Shown here piece after piece: positions 62,824-64,000 of a stretch of 64,000 nucleotides of DNA; within the stretch, counting starts at the first letter, position 1; every line of letters starts with the position of its first letter. The notes beneath the pieces were generated by a model, which saw only the letters and a program-made list of their open reading frames with translations, ran no database searches and was not told the origin of the DNA. The translations under genes and the position numbers were made by a program. The DNA is from Nocardioides silvaticus (GTDB taxonomy: Bacteria > Actinomycetota > Actinomycetes > Propionibacteriales > Nocardioidaceae), in the NCBI RefSeq assembly GCF_003160695.1, contig NZ_QGDD01000011.1, positions 89,365-153,364 of the forward strand. Reading direction: 5' to 3'.

Positions 62824-64000
62824 ATGAGCGAGCACACCGCCCTTCATCCGATCCGTGCTGCCGCCGCGACCGCGAAGGCCGCGTTCAAGGACGTCCGCGA
62901 CGTCCAGCCGGTGTTCATGTCCCCGGCCGACCAGGAAGCAGCGGTCCGCGAGCTCGCCGAGCTCGAGGCGATCGTGGCCGAGGCACGGCTACGGGTGGTG
63001 GCAGCAGCCCAGGACACTGCGTCGCGTTCCGGTGCCCGCGACCTCGGCGCCTGGCTCTCGACCCTGACGTTGACCGACTTCAACCACGGCCGTGCCGATG
63101 CCCGCCTGGCCGAAGCACTGGACCGCAGGTGGGCGAAGGTCGCCGCCGGCATGGCCGACGGATCCGTGTCCACAGACCAAGCACAAGTCGTCGTGCACGC
63201 GCTCGATGCGTTGCCCAAGGACCTCGACCCCGAGCTCGTCGCGAAGGCAGAGCAGCAGCTGGTCGACTACTGCAAGGAGTTCCGTCCCCGCGACCTCCGC
63301 AGGCTCGGGCGGCGGATCCTGGAGATCGTGGCCCCCGACATCGCCGAGGCCGAGGAAGCCAAACGCCTCGAGGACGAAGAGCGCCGGGCGCGGGAGAAGT
63401 GCCGCCTGGTGTTCAAACCGATCGGGGACGGCACCACCCGCCTCACCGGCGTCCTGCCCGACCTGGACGCCCACCGTCTGCGCACCTACCTCGACGCCTT
63501 CACCAGCCCTAGGAAGGCCGAGCACGCTGCGGGTGGGGAGGAGGACCGGATCCCCTACCCCCGCCGCCTCGGCCACGCCTTCTGCGCACTCCTGGAGCAC
63601 CTCGACCCCAACAACCTCCCGGCCCACGGGGGTGACACCACCACCCTGCTCGTCACCATCCCCTTGGAGTCACTGCGCAACGAGCTGGGCACCGGCACCG
63701 TGGTCGGCGGCGAACCCCTCTCCGCCGCTGCGGTCCGCCGGTTGGCGTGCACCGCCGGGATCATCCCGGTCGTCCTCGGCGGCAAGAGCGAGGTCCTCGA
63801 CCTCGGCCGCACCCGCCGACTGTTCTCACCCGCCCAACGCAAAGCGATGAGACTCCGGGACCAGCACTGCCGCGCCGAGGGCTGCACCATCCCCGCCGGC
63901 TGGTGCGAAGCCCACCACCTCGACCCATGGGCCAACGGCGGCAACACCGACCTCGACCGCGGCGTGCTCCTCTGCTCCTGGCACCACCACCGCGCCCACG
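62824..64000 (+). CDS. DUF222/HNH endonuclease domain protein, truncated by window edge
   Basis: The first 392 residues of a longer protein are visible. The DUF222 domain (DQEAAVRELAELEAIVAEARL, DFNHGRADARLAEALDRRWA, ARKAEHA-like region) is followed by an HNH endonuclease domain with QHCRAEGCTIPAGWCEAHHLDPWANGG and the CSWHHHRAH end. These proteins (the 13E12 family) are multicopy in actinobacteria, and mycobacterial members include SOS-controlled ones, which fits the LexA-like box upstream. The ATG at 62824 is at the first good position. The gene continues past base 64000. Confidence 0.9.
   Translation, partial: MSEHTALHPIRAAAATAKAAFKDVRDVQPVFMSPADQEAAVRELAELEAIVAEARLRVVAAAQDTASRSGARDLGAWLSTLTLTDFNHGRADARLAEALDRRWAKVAAGMADGSVSTDQAQVVVHALDALPKDLDPELVAKAEQQLVDYCKEFRPRDLRRLGRRILEIVAPDIAEAEEAKRLEDEERRAREKCRLVFKPIGDGTTRLTGVLPDLDAHRLRTYLDAFTSPRKAEHAAGGEEDRIPYPRRLGHAFCALLEHLDPNNLPAHGGDTTTLLVTIPLESLRNELGTGTVVGGEPLSAAAVRRLACTAGIIPVVLGGKSEVLDLGRTRRLFSPAQRKAMRLRDQHCRAEGCTIPAGWCEAHHLDPWANGGNTDLDRGVLLCSWHHHRAH

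Noticed and set aside
62824..64000. A frameshifted HNH gene.
   Set aside because: The frame is open from 62824 to the end with all DUF222 and HNH motifs in order; it is only cut by the window.

Overview
The window is high-GC actinobacterial chromosome, most likely from a Nocardioidaceae-type organism. The evidence is a mycothiol synthase (mshD) beside an atypical GlnR response regulator (the order also seen in mycobacteria), a two-domain MutT1 near ppk1, PHO-box-like and LexA-box-like sites of actinobacterial type, a DUF222/HNH gene, GTG starts, and many -10 hexamers only 6-9 nt before the start codon, which implies leaderless mRNAs. No rRNA, integrase, transposase, phage module or CRISPR array was seen. 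Two tRNA genes are present (Asp-GTC and Lys-TTT).

Layout. 1-9.6 kb (minus strand): end of an MDR oxidoreductase, then a compact ferric-siderophore operon (lipoprotein binder, two permeases, ATPase, alpha/beta hydrolase, Fes-like esterase, and an unusual FAD/NAD(P)-oxidoreductase fused to a TPR domain). 9.7-13.8 kb (minus): YtcJ-type amidohydrolase, PucR-type regulator and a VIT1/CCC1 metal transporter. 13.9-19 kb (plus): a tight six-gene run with two membrane proteins, a PaiB-like flavoprotein, degradative HMG-CoA reductase, a family III CoA-transferase and an enoyl-CoA hydratase. 19-28.9 kb: tRNA-Asp, two paralogous type II NADH dehydrogenases, a zincin, a crcB pair, an anti-sigma-type ATPase, a thioesterase with a KstR-like operator, a GNAT enzyme, a Fur/Zur regulator with a palindrome, a GH114 enzyme and tRNA-Lys. 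29-33.6 kb: cspA with a long leader and a strong terminator, then a copper operon (csoR, copZ, a His-rich HxHP protein, copA).

33.5-34.8 kb holds a nuclease-like gene with atypical codon use, bracketed by two copies of a 63-nt stem-loop; a third copy lies at 21.1 kb. 35-45.7 kb is a phosphate region: mutT1, pstSCAB, an orphan winged-helix regulator, pit, a DUF47 protein and ppk1, with PHO-box-like repeats before pstS and ppk1. 46.7-51 kb carries two members of a three-member membrane protein family (the third is at 26 kb) sharing a C-terminal VDP..F...RPDL module, one of them a 1236-residue coiled-coil protein with four LLDRW repeats. mshD and glnR follow.

53-61 kb is a surface-glycan locus: polymerase/ligase-type membrane protein, GDP-mannose 3,5-epimerase-like enzyme, two Gmd-type dehydratases, glycosyltransferase, zinc-ribbon sulfotransferase and FkbM methyltransferase. 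It suggests a GDP-sugar-derived, sulfated and possibly methylated polymer. The window ends with an alpha/beta hydrolase, a 665-bp repeat-rich gap, and a DUF222/HNH gene behind a LexA-like box.
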